Part shown: positions 1 through 9,799 of the stretch, piece after piece
Layout of the letters: every line of letters starts with the position of its first letter
How positions within the stretch are numbered: position 1 is the first letter of the stretch
Source of the DNA: Eunapius fragilis
Taxonomy: Eukaryota > Porifera > Demospongiae > Spongillida > Spongillidae
DNA: 64,000 nt
Direction: 5' to 3'
NCBI GenBank assembly: GCA_963681505.1
Contig: OY811990.1
Location: 62,001-126,000, forward strand
Notes under the pieces: generated by a model
Told to the model about the DNA's origin: nothing
Databases searched by the model: none
The model's input: the letters and a program-made list of their open reading frames with translations, nothing else
Position numbers and translations under genes: made by a program

Positions 1-719
1 TACCTGCAAAACCTAAACACGTGTGCAGACTGTGCTATAATTCTATTGGTCCAATTCCATCATATTAATGACAGGGAGGGAAGGGGTGTATGTGTGTCAG
101 TTGTGCTAAAATTCTATTGGTCAAATTTGATCCAAACATGGAGGTGTAGCCTACATGCAGTTCAGTTGTATAGATGGATAGTGTGGGAACTCAGGAAGTG
201 AACTACATGGCAGCATGTAGATCAATCAATAAGGATATGTTCTCAGGTGAGGTAATATCTGTGGACAGGGTCTGCAGCTTTATGAGTGTGGGCAGAAGGT
301 CTGTTTTTTAAATGTGAGTGTGCTGCTAGAAGTACCTGATGGTGGCTTAAATAAGTTGATGTGCAATCTTATGCCCTAATCTTACTTACTGCTGCCTGTG
401 CAGATCTAGTAACAACCTATTGAACTAGCAATAGGATGATGATCAATCCTCGGGATTCGAACACTGACAAAATCTCCCACAATGGATATTTGGATCTGCA
501 TATTAAAATCATATACACAAAATTCTAGTATACATGCAAACACCCACATACCCCAAGTAATATACCTTCTTATTTTTTCCTTTGGTGTATTTCACTTACA
601 TCCTCTCAGCATTTCTGCCTGCTCTCGAATTCTTGTGTGCTTATAAGATGTAGCTAGCAAAGAGTTGGCTTTGACCATTCTTTGTGGGGAGTTGTTAGAC
701 TTTTTTTCTACTGTTATTT
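1..719. other. No gene recognised
   Basis: AT-rich sequence without a convincing reading frame. A short stretch near 451-463 resembles a tRNA B box on the minus strand, but no cloverleaf can be drawn around it. Confidence 0.5.
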
Positions 720-962
720 GTAACTGATCATCTGATTCTGAGACATCCTGAGCACGTGATTTGGAAAGATGCTGAGTGTCTGATACGAAGGAGGCTGATC
801 ATCTGACAAAGTCTGAGCATGTGACTTGGAGCAAGACTGAGCACGTGACTTAGAGGGAGGCTGATCATCTGATTCAGAGGGAAGCTGATCATCTGACAAA
901 GTCTGAGCATGTGACTTGGAGCAAGGCTGAGCATGTGCTGATCATCCGATTCAAAGGGATGA
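720..962. repeat. Irregular minisatellite with CACGTG and TGATCA motifs
   Basis: Two alternating units of about 20-24 bases, one built on CTGATCATCTGA and one on GAGCACGTGACTTGGAGCA, recur about ten times in irregular order. Short open frames across it on the minus strand (SDDQ and SHAQ patterns) follow from the repeat and are not evidence of a gene. Confidence 0.75.
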
Positions 963-984
963 TACAATGGGTCAAGGGACCTTT

Positions 985-1662
985 TATTGTCTGTGGTTTC
1001 CGCATGTGACACACAAGGCATAGGGCTGCAACTTGTCAATGGCAGATCTAGGCATGCACTCAAACAATTTCTCCACTTCAGCTATTGTCTTCTTTGTGCC
1101 AACATGGCCTTTACTTGTTGCATGGACTCCATGGATGACATCATAGAAGTCCTCCACAAATGCAATACGCCTCCAACCAGAGAGAATAGTGGTGTCATTG
1201 GGGTTCTGAAAAATGTAACTTTCATTAATATCTATAGCATTGCTAGGCTAAATGTCGTAAAAATACAAAGCTTCCCACTTGCACTAGTTTTTGCAGGTAT
1301 ACACAGCACATCCTTAAGTCCCAGAGCTGAATGGGATATGAGCAGTGAAACCCTTTGCTCTTAACCCAATGCCTGAACTTAGGAGTGTAGTCGTTCATAT
1401 CCCGTTCTTTCTTGAGCAGTCTGGTAATGTTCTCTCCTTTAGCTCTGGAGATCGTTTTGGTTCCTTTGCTGTCACCATCCATAAAAGTATCTTTGCAGAA
1501 CTCCTCAAACATCTGTTTTTGCTTGTCCATCTTTCGCTCACCGTGTTCCAAGATTGTGCACGTGCATGCGAACAGATCATGTGCGCAATTCTGGAATACG
1601 GTGCGCAACCTTGGATTGCGCGCCAATGTAAGGATTCCTAGATTGCGCTGCGCAATCCTAGG
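985..1662 (-). pseudogene. Decayed integrase-bearing element (KRBA2/gypsy-integrase type)
   Basis: Three minus-strand segments read like the N-terminal part of an integrase protein of the type found in Ty3/gypsy elements and their KRAB-A-domain-containing-protein-2-like relatives. From upstream to downstream: a basic leader ending KFRHWVKSKGF near 1345, a linker reading KDVLCIPAKTS near 1300, and a zinc-binding region with the H-x3-H...C-x2-C pattern (HGVHATSKGH, then LCVTCGNH) at about 1000-1150. The segments sit in different frames and are broken by stops, so this is a remnant. The catalytic DDE core is not visible. The upstream end approaches the assembly gap. The assignment rests on motif resemblance only. 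Confidence 0.55.
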
Positions 1663-1677
1663 ATAGCGCAAATTCTT
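1585..1677. repeat. Cluster of TTGCGC half-sites with a 17-base dyad
   Basis: Six TGCGCA/TTGCGC motifs occur within 95 bases next to the gap. One pair forms GATTGCGC-T-GCGCAATC, a perfect dyad with a one-base centre, flanked by CCTAG and CTAGG. It may be a repeat edge or a regulatory cluster in front of the decayed integrase element. Confidence 0.5.
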
Positions 1678-1877
1678 NNNNNNNNNNNNNNNNNNNNNNN
1701 NNNNNNNNNNNNNNNNNNNNNNNNNNNNNNNNNNNNNNNNNNNNNNNNNNNNNNNNNNNNNNNNNNNNNNNNNNNNNNNNNNNNNNNNNNNNNNNNNNNN
1801 NNNNNNNNNNNNNNNNNNNNNNNNNNNNNNNNNNNNNNNNNNNNNNNNNNNNNNNNNNNNNNNNNNNNNNNNNNNNN
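1678..1877. other. Assembly gap (200 N)
   Basis: Exactly 200 undetermined bases between the TTGCGC cluster and a long CT run. The round number indicates a placeholder of unknown true size. Confidence 0.99.
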
Positions 1878-1884
1878 TCTCTCT

Positions 1885-1942
<58 letters not shown>

Positions 1943-1946
1943 CCCC
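1878..1946. repeat. (CT)n microsatellite
   Basis: About 65 bases of nearly pure CT dinucleotides beginning at the gap edge, which probably caused the gap. Confidence 0.95.
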
Positions 1947-2259
1947 TCTCCCCCCACATCATGATCTAACCAACAACCAGTGTTGTCTACACCTCAAAAC
2001 ATCGCAGGGGTAGACAACCTGATGCAATTTTGTGATGGCTGTGTGTGCTTGGCAGTCCATCATACATATGAGCACCTCTCAGGGCCACACTGGGTTGTGA
2101 GTTCTTTCCACTCTGTTGATGTCTTTATTTAAGGCACCATGTACATGTAATCCTCTCTTCCTATGTACTTGGATATAATACTATTGGGATAGTGTTCAAA
2201 TACAACTGAACACAATATACCACACCTACCCTGTGTACTGAGAATTTGTATCTCCCCAG

Positions 2260-2387
2260 ACTAGTCCCTCCCACCAATGTCATCTCATTGACAAGCCCCA
2301 GTGGACATGGAGGAAGCATTGCTCTCCTCCCAGCATCAACACAGCATGCATCAAACAGAACCTCTGCACCTAATGACGTATTGCTTC

Positions 2388-2389
<2 letters not shown>
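2260..2389 (+). CDS. Candidate internal exon, Ser/Thr-rich stalk
   Basis: The segment lies between a good acceptor (TTTGTATCTCCCCAG) and a donor that begins the long GT run (CTTCAG|GTGTG). It is open in one frame and encodes about 43 residues rich in Ser, Thr, Pro and Asn with an N-glycosylation sequon (NRT), as expected of an extracellular stalk. It ends in phase 0, which does not match the next candidate exon at 2638, so either an exon is missed between them or the two belong to different transcripts. Tentative. Confidence 0.35.

Positions 2390-2474
<85 letters not shown>
2390..2474. repeat. (GT)n microsatellite
   Basis: About 85 bases of uninterrupted GT directly after a candidate splice donor. 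Smaller GT-rich patches continue to 2570. Confidence 0.97.
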
Positions 2475-2475
<1 letters not shown>

Positions 2476-2637
2476 TTTTGTGTGCTTGTGTGTTAGAGCT
2501 GCGCGATCGCAAATTTGTGTATGTGTGGTTTGTGTATGGAGCTGCACGATCGAAAATGTGTGTGTATGTGTGGGGGAAGGTAACATAGCGGTGCATATGC
2601 CCACATGTACATGCTTATCAGTTTTTTTTTTTTCCAG

Positions 2638-2668
2638 ATATTGATTGCAACATAAATGGATGGGGAAA
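2638..2668 (+). CDS. Candidate 31-base micro-exon before a membrane-span exon
   Basis: A 31-base segment follows a poly-T acceptor (T12CCAG) and is followed by GTAAGT, a near-ideal donor. Its only frame compatible with the next exon encodes about nine residues (IDCNINGWG) with a sequon formed across the junction (N-H-S). Phase is 2 nt + 9 codons + 2 nt, which matches the exon starting at 2711. Confidence 0.45.
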
Positions 2669-2710
2669 GTAAGTTAAAGTATCAGCATGCATTCTATTCA
2701 CAATTACCAG

Positions 2711-2960
2711 CCACAGTGGTTCCATTACTGCTATTAGTAGTATTATAACAGCCAGTGCTGCAAGTGTCTTTGTCACATTCATTTTAATCATCACGTTTCA
2801 TTCTTGTGAAACTGTCAAGGACTTCATTAAGCTCATCAAACAGAGGAAATTAGCTCAACACTCCAACTTACAGATAACTACAACAACCATGTATGTATAT
2901 GCCCCAGAGCCAACAGAAGCTTCTTTGCTATTGAATTACCGGGAACCACTTATAGATTAA
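2711..2960 (+). CDS. Terminal exon: membrane span and cytoplasmic tail (unknown type I protein)
   Basis: The exon starts after ATTACCAG and stays open to TAA at 2958-2960, giving 83 residues. Residues 5-33 form a hydrophobic span (about ITAISSIITASAASVFVTF onward). A basic stop-transfer stretch (KLIKQRKLAQ) and a 45-residue tail follow, with tyrosines in MYVYAPEPTE and LLLNYREPLID. Only one frame is open, and it matches the phase of the micro-exon at 2638. The arrangement of stalk, span and tail suggests the end of a single-pass surface protein whose extracellular exons lie upstream or in the gap. The family is not recognised. Confidence 0.5.
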
Positions 2961-3316
2961 TATAACAAAAACTTTATAATACTTTTAGATGAATGTAACA
3001 AAATGTTGTATAAGAACACATATGTAGAATAGAACACTAGTTTTGTATGGTTGTATGGTACATGCATGTGATACATATTGTATTTCATGACTTCAGCAAT
3101 TTGTTCATTTGTGCGGGTACAATTTTGCCACCAGTCTACGTATTACAGTAAGCAATTAAACAGTACATTAAATTGCCATTTTGGTACAGATGAATAAACA
3201 CTTTTTAATCTCACTGAGTAATATATCACCTTCCAAACATTTGCTTTTTCATCATACCAAATGATGCATCATCATTGCATTGTGCAAATGGTTCTTTGAA
3301 TTCATAAAATCAATGT

Positions 3317-3628
3317 TTGCGATATAATCTGCTGATACAACGATTAATGCATGAGGTTGGTGAGATTGGAAAGCATGCCAAGAACGATCAGATGTGTGCA
3401 AGATTGGGCTGGTCATGTATTCCATTAGTGGTGGAGGTCTATGGTGGTTGGGGATGTGAAGCCCAAGAATGCTACTCCAGATTGAGTAAGAGGCTAGCCA
3501 TGCAAGTGGGAATATGTGAAACTGAGGCACTGAGCCAAATGTACTGCCTGCTGGGTGTCACACTGATGAGGCAGAATGCAAGAGCCATTCTCCTCAGATG
3601 TGCCCGTGCTCCCCTTCTTGAGTATTAA
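3317..3628 (+). mobile_element. C-terminal fragment of a non-LTR retrotransposon-like ORF
   Basis: The 103-codon frame contains LGWSCIPLVVEVYGGWG, EAQECYSRLSKRLA and VTLMRQNARAILLR. I associate this pattern with the tail that follows reverse transcriptase in non-LTR-type polyproteins of sponges and cnidarians. A second, more decayed copy with the same order (LGWMCIPMAVEMYGNWG...) lies at 9525-9795 on the minus strand, so the segment is dispersed. No reverse transcriptase remains here, which indicates 5' truncation. The assignment is from memory of the motif, not a search. Confidence 0.55.
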
Positions 3629-3860
3629 ACTTAATTGTGTTACGTTGACTAATTTTATTATTAATGCATTAGTCAAAAATCTTCCAAATAATGATTTATC
3701 AGTCATTGGATTTCCAAATGACTTAGTCTTATAAATAGTTCTTGTGACCCTGATTTAGACAAAGGATATAGGTTATTCAACATAAATCACAAGTACAACA
3801 AATGTGTGTAATGTACAACTTCCATTCAGCCATTATTAGTAAACATTTATAGTATTATTT

Positions 3861-6800
3861 TTACACAAGTGTTCCTCGACAACTACTTCCACTACAGTCA
3901 GGATATGGGAATGTGTTGGGGACAATATTAACTTGGGTGGTAAACTCATAGATAGAATCAAGAGGACCAGGGAAAGTCGCCTGTATAGGAAATATAATTC
4001 TTATTATCTAGTCAAACGTAACAGCATCCATACCTGCAGGAAGAATGCTCTCCATCCTTTTACAGGATTGTCAACATTGACCACATATTGACCAGATGGC
4101 TACAATGAGGAAAAAAAGTGTAACTGGCTCCCCAAAAGATTATGAAATACACATAACTGACTATCCTAAATATACAAGCAGACATGACAGGGAATAAAAG
4201 TAGTAGAGACTATCACTGGTTAGTTAACAGCTTCATGTGTTATTCTTATTCTGCACAACATACACATAGTTTTGGGGCCAGTTTCTGTTGGCAGTTATTA
4301 TATTACAAGCATCATGCAGTATGGATCATCACTGCTTAGCATTACGCAATGTATTATGTACCTGTGGATCAACAGGGTAACTGAACCAGAATACAGGCTG
4401 GGGACTAGGCTTGCTTGGATCAGGAATCCCACAGAAAAGGCGAAAATCTCTCCTGCATGAATTTTTTTTTTCAATCAACGTAGCAGACAATATGGTTTAC
4501 TACCGTTCAGAAGAAAGTGATGTAGCTTCGTAAAGAATTACTGATGATGGTTTTCGATCAGTTTCAAGAGTGATGTAACCACCATCTGATGTCTGTGGAC
4601 GAGACATAAAGTCATATTTTATTGCATATCGGCTTACTAACATGATTCAGAGTCCATTTCATAACAGGCCTTGATGTACCCTGCAATTCAAGTCATTATC
4701 ATCACACTACGATCAATAAATACTTCTATCTTACTAGAAGTATTGATAGATAAAATGCTCTGGCATCTAATATCAAACTGATGACATGTCCAGCACATGA
4801 GTGCTCTGCATTTGGTAGAGTTCTACAAAATAGAATGAAAGTCAGTGAGCAATCTGCCTGGAATGTGCAAGCAAGATTGATATTATAAATGCCATGCAAT
4901 GTATGAAACAGTGACTACATTGTAATTTCAGTGATAGAGATAAATTGGGAATAGTTGGAAGTTGGCATATCCATTCCTGATTGTATATTAACCGCCAGCT
5001 AAGCCATCTGAGCATGTTATCAACACACCTACACACGTGATAGGATGTTTTTTATGTACACAACATGAGCATGCATTTCATAGTAAGTCAACACTGAGCA
5101 CCTTAAAATGTACACGGTAAATCCCTGTGTGCAATGATTAAGTTCTCATGGGAAGCAATCAATTCTATTTTCTTTTTCACTACTCAATTCGTGCCAATGG
5201 TATAGGCACTCGCTGGTTGGGACGTGGTATGCCTAAATCATTGGCATGAATCAAATGAAAAATGGTTCACGCACTTTATCTCCATATCGGATGAAGTTAA
5301 AATTAATAATTCAATAGGATGCCACTAAGAATATGAAAATATTTGAATTCTCCCACCTGAAGATATGGCAGTTTTGAACTCCATGGGGTATCAAAAATCT
5401 TACCCCGTGAGTAGGACAAAAAAATGTACTTTCATGCACATATAAATGGTGTGGAACGCAGTGTTAAGGATGGGAAGACAATAGCATTATCACTCAGACT
5501 ATATATTAATTTGATTACAAAGTTTTGCATGTAAATCTGCAAGGGTCAAAATTTTGTGACCATCTTTTGGCAAGGTGCAAACAATGGAATCATTTACAGA
5601 TCTTTATTAAGCTTTGATCAAAGTATGCTTATTACTAAACCCTGACAATACTGTATTCAAATGTAGTAATATATAACAGAGTGCTCGCATGTGCTGTAGA
5701 ATTTACTGCAATAGCAAGGTATTATTAATTCATTCATCACCATAGATGCCATGCTATTTTTGTCAATTTTTTAGAAACACAATACCATACTGCTAGCTCT
5801 GGATGTATGGAATCCTGAAACAGCCCATGACGGATATTTCTTGGAGGGTCAAACCACATGGGTCATATGTGGCTCTCCTCATTGGACTTGGTGTATTTTG
5901 TCGTCATTAACATACAATACAAATATATTGCATACATGCTGTCGAGGTGTTTGCTGTATTGGCTGGTGACCTTGTTTGGCATATACCGTCAAAGAGCGAG
6001 TTATTTTATACCCCTTTCTCCCTGGGACCTATGTTGTCACAAATGGCACAATCCAATTAACAGGATATAATTATACACACTTTAAAATGGTAGATCTGGT
6101 GTCTGTCACATGTCAAACATGGCACCTCGCACAGCAAAATGGTATGGGGTATTTTATAATTTTTACAATACTATTGAATCCATGTATGCACCTGCACAAG
6201 CTTATCTGGTCTGTGTTTGTATCAATCTCTTTCATTCTGCTATGTAATCTATCCCCTCCCACTCTCTTCGAATCCTTCATAACATTGTTCTTAATATGTA
6301 CAGTCTGTTTAATCTATATTATACCTTGGAAAACATTTCACCCACTTCTTTTGTGTCACTAATTTTAGCATAGAAAGATCAGCCAACATCATGACCCAGA
6401 CTCATTTGACGCTACACACCCTCAAGACCAGTACTTGAGTCTTGATAAGCATATTACTCCCACGAGGGCAACTAGATGGGCGGTCTGTTAGTCATTTTAG
6501 AAAAGTGTACAGTTGGTTAAACTGCGAAAATGTGATTTTCAGAAAATGGCAAACAACTCGATCTCATTATCTTCATGTAGGAAAATGGAATTTATATATA
6601 TATATACCATCAATGGGTTAATAGAAGGCCAGATAATGTCAAACCTGCATAATTAATAAACCACACATCCTCTCAGCATACCAACGTTTAGGAATATTAC
6701 GTTACAAGTTTCCTTATAAATATGAATCAGCTGATTACCCATACCGAATATACTTGTCACCCTGGAGTGCATCCCAGAAGTAGTATGAGTCATCAGGTAG

Positions 6801-8197
6801 AAAGAATTCATCTCCTCCAGTGTGAATGATCAGTTTGGGCATTACAAGTCGATCAACATAAGCTGAGTACAGGTATGCATAAGTACACATACATACATGT
6901 ATGCCAACACACTAAGCATTGGGCCTCACATAGGGGATCAATGATGGCAGCCATTGCTTTCATGTTGGGGTCGTCCAGGCGTGCAGTAATGTTCATTTCA
7001 TAGTAGTCATTGAAGGCAAATGACCAACCACCGTATGCTCGGAAGTGATGATGTAAATTCTAGATGCATGTGTTATTGTAGTATGAGTAAATCAATTTAG
7101 TGATGTGCATGCAGTTTTGTGAAATTCTGTTTTCTTACCGCTTGCATATTTAGTTCATCCATAACAATTGGCACGATGCCAATCACTCGAGGGTCAACAG
7201 CTCCAGTGGTCCAGGTGGTCCATCCCCTCTGTACAATTATATGGGCTTTCTACAGACCAGGGTATACCTTGAGGGACATACCTTGGATGCACCTGCAACT
7301 ACAAATTTAGTGAGGTTAAAAGCTGGATTCTTGCTTGCTGCAAAGGATGCCATGGTGTCCAATGCACGGACTGAGGCCTGCGTAAAAATAGTTCATTCAA
7401 AGCAGGTAATATTTATTTTACAGTGCCTTGGTCATTGGAAGACGCAAAAGGTATTCCGGGTCATCAGGGTTGTTAAGGAAGTGATACCAGGTGAAGGCAA
7501 TTATGGAATCTTCAGAGCGACTCTTATGTGTAGGATCATCCTGCAGAAAGAAATCATTTTTAGATATACTAACAAAGAGTAATGGCTGCACTCACTGTAA
7601 ACACAATTGGTGCATTTGGAATTTGGAACAACGTTGCTGCAACCCTTCAAAATCAAAAATAAAGATTCATTTTATACGGGGCTGCCTCCTTAATTAAAGT
7701 ATGACGCATGCTAAAACCTACGTTCCAGTGCTGTATGAAACAATAGGTGAAAATATACCATCTCCAGTAGCGATATCTGGAGGACTGCGGTGAAAATATT
7801 AAACCCGCCGCTATGGACTGTAATAAAACCCACCCGGAATCATCATTGCTGCCTCCAGTGATATACAGAAACCCTGTATCGGTGTGCTGCACGTTGTCTG
7901 GAATAGTGTCACCAAGTAGTGCCACCATACGGATCGTGTGACCTCAGAGGCTGCGATAAAATAATGCAAATGATCAAAAGTTATAAAGCACGGGTTCGTA
8001 TAAGCTGCAGATGGCTTACAAGAAAGCCAAGTTTGTGACGTCATGTTGATGTAGTAGCTTGTAAAACCGTCTCCTTTGACGGTGATGCCCGTGTCCTCAT
8101 AGCGATACGTCGGGTCGTACTTGTTCACATAGTCGTCCAATGGTGTTGCATAGGCAACTCCGAAGACGAAAGAAGCAAGCACAAAAAGACTTCGCAT
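3861..8197 (-). CDS. AprA/PqaA-family secreted alpha/beta-hydrolase, 15 exons, one frame break
   Basis: Member of the PhoPQ-activated/PqaA family, which includes Dictyostelium AprA (secreted proliferation repressor). The ATG at 8195-8197 opens a signal peptide (MRSLFVLASFVFGVAYA) followed by TPLDDYV. Exons, minus strand: 8197-8020, 7950-7834, 7784-7759, 7636-7596, 7540-7427, 7377-7282, 7228-7139, 7059-6930, 6862-6745, 4822-4735, 4680-4642, 4592-4504, 4452-4362, 4099-4034, 3980-3861 (stop). Landmarks in order: INMTSQTWLS, VWWHYLV, LYITGGSNDD, ATLFQIPN, RLPMTK, GASK|RGWTTW (probable nucleophile Ser), NLHHHFRAYGGW, TGGDEFF (Asp), LPNAEHS (His), RRDFRLFCG. The fold and triad are family knowledge. 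Junction phases agree throughout, giving about 467 residues, except that exon 2 has one base too few near 7906-7910. Exon 5 needs a GC donor. The true activity in animals is unknown. Confidence 0.88.
4823..6744 (-). other. Long intron 9 of the AprA-like gene
   Basis: About 1.9 kb between the GDEFF exon and the PNAEHS exon, whereas other introns of the gene are mostly 45-270 bases. It is AT-rich and holds no convincing gene. Motifs at 5180-5420 (GTGCCAATGGTATAGGC; ATGGCAGTTTTGAACTCCATGGGGTATC) partly recur near 8890-9080 and 56795-56830, which suggests repeat insertions enlarged this intron. Confidence 0.6.
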
Positions 8198-8754
8198 TGC
8201 TACAACAGCGTGCCACCCCCTTATGAATATCCTTATGCACGCTGCTGACAAGGCTGCATGGTTCGATGGTACATTACGTAATTAATTCCCCTTCTAATTA
8301 TTAATATCTCTTACTTGCATTTATATAACACGCGCAGATCCACGCATGCACTCTATGCGTTTGCCTCAGCACTTCTTGCATAATTGCGCTGGAAGAACAA
8401 GCCTATTTGAAGACACAAGTAAGTACATTGTATTCGAGAGAGGTCCTAACCATAGATAATCTATGCCCTAACGAATCGGGATGATTGACTATAAATACAA
8501 CAATAGTAGCAAAGGGGAAGTCAAACCTAAGTGGTTGGTTGTATATGTGTAATGGCTAGCTTTAATTTATATAGTAACCCGCTAAATTGAAGTCATAGAC
8601 TCAGTATTACCCCAACCAGCCCGTTAAGGCATGCATGCATGATTTTTATCCTTCTGGCTTGGGGGTACATAGGTAGCCAATCTGAACCTCCTGGCAGGGA
8701 AACATTCTTACGAGTGGCACATATAATTATGCACAATTATGTGGCAAGACAAAA

Positions 8755-9130
8755 TTTCGTGACCCTAATGAAAATCTTTAGCGTTTGATTTGTTATAACG
8801 GTAAACGCTATAACTTCCTATTTTTACTACAACATTGCTCTTATGGTATAATACATTCTTGCACTACCACCGTGCCAGTCAGTATTGCAACCTTCGATAC
8901 TCCACAGGGTTTGAAACCGACATAACTTAATTACGGCAGGAGTAATAAATCGCCGGCTTCATATTACGTGTATCTATATTTGTTCTGTTCGTTAATTTTT
9001 AGTTCATCCGTTACAGATATCAGTATATAGCTGTACAAAGTGCGTGCGCGGTTCCCTCTCGATTCGCGCCAATGATTTAGGCAATTCACTGTATGGGAGG
9101 TGGTTGCCCATAGCTCAATGGAATTTCTTG
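8755..9130. repeat. Dispersed repeat, copy 1 (GGTAAACGCTAT family)
   Basis: The stretch with GGTAAACGCTATAACTTCC, TGGTATAATACATTCTTGCA and GTGCCAGT recurs in the same orientation at 50625-50840. No coding potential is seen. Confidence 0.6.
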
Positions 9131-9524
9131 AAAACCAATTTCTGGGACGGACGCCACAGGGGAAAAAAACTGAAAAGTCCAATGAATTTTTGATTGCAGG
9201 TGATTGAGGCACACCTGCGGAAGAACTGTAATCAATCATGCATGTGGTGATTTTATATGTATGTGATTCAAAATCATTTATATGAAATCAAAGGATTGAT
9301 TCGCAGTCATTTTTTTCCTGTGTCAGTGTGTACTTTAGTGATGAACAGTTTGTATAGCCGTAACGATAAAGTGTTCAGTTTCTGGTTGAATGACTTCTTC
9401 GAAAGGGATGCGGGCAGGTTATTTATTTATTTTTTGTTTCTATTACAATTGAATGCATGGATACATGAACATGAATACATGATCGCGTAGATTGTTATTC
9501 ATAAATAGTTATAACCTAACTATA

Positions 9525-9795
9525 ATGAATACACATGAAAACACTATGGTTATATACAATGCGCTAGAGCTAAGGCCTCTTCCCTGGATGGCTCTTGCCT
9601 CAGCTCTCACCAAACAGATGTTTAGGCGGCCATATATGTCAGGCAGACTGGACTTGGAGCAGATAAGGTGGATAGCTAAATAGGTAGCCAGTCGTGAGAA
9701 CATGTGTTGGGCCTCCTTCCCCCAGTTACCATACATTTCCACTGCCATTGGTATACACATCCATCCCAGTTCTCGAGTTGAGATCGTTGCAGCGA
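9525..9795 (-). mobile_element. Second decayed non-LTR retrotransposon tail fragment
   Basis: The minus strand reads LGWMCIPMAVEMYGNWG, EAQHMFSRLATYLA and YGRLNICLVRAEARAI, parallel to the fragment at 3317-3628 but in opposite orientation. Only this C-terminal segment survives. Confidence 0.55.
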
Positions 9796-9799
9796 AATA

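Noticed and set aside
451-463. tRNA B-box-like GTTCGAATCC on the minus strand
   Set aside because: No acceptor, D or anticodon stem could be matched.
2246-2644. Long frames reading VCVCVC or THTHTH across GT/CA arrays (also at 13080, 21164, 45420, 54073, 56043)
   Set aside because: They arise from dinucleotide repeats, which lack stops in some frames. No codon or splice support.
5858-6362. Plus-strand frames inside intron 9 of the AprA-like gene
   Set aside because: Hydrophobic AT-rich text without motif, start or splice support.
3861-8197. Bacterial contamination or very recent horizontal transfer
   Set aside because: The gene has 15 exons with many short introns and a eukaryotic-type signal peptide, so it is resident. 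An ancient transfer cannot be judged from this window.
8251-8251. Start of the AprA-like protein at this position
   Set aside because: The codon is TTG. The ATG at 8197 begins a typical signal peptide.
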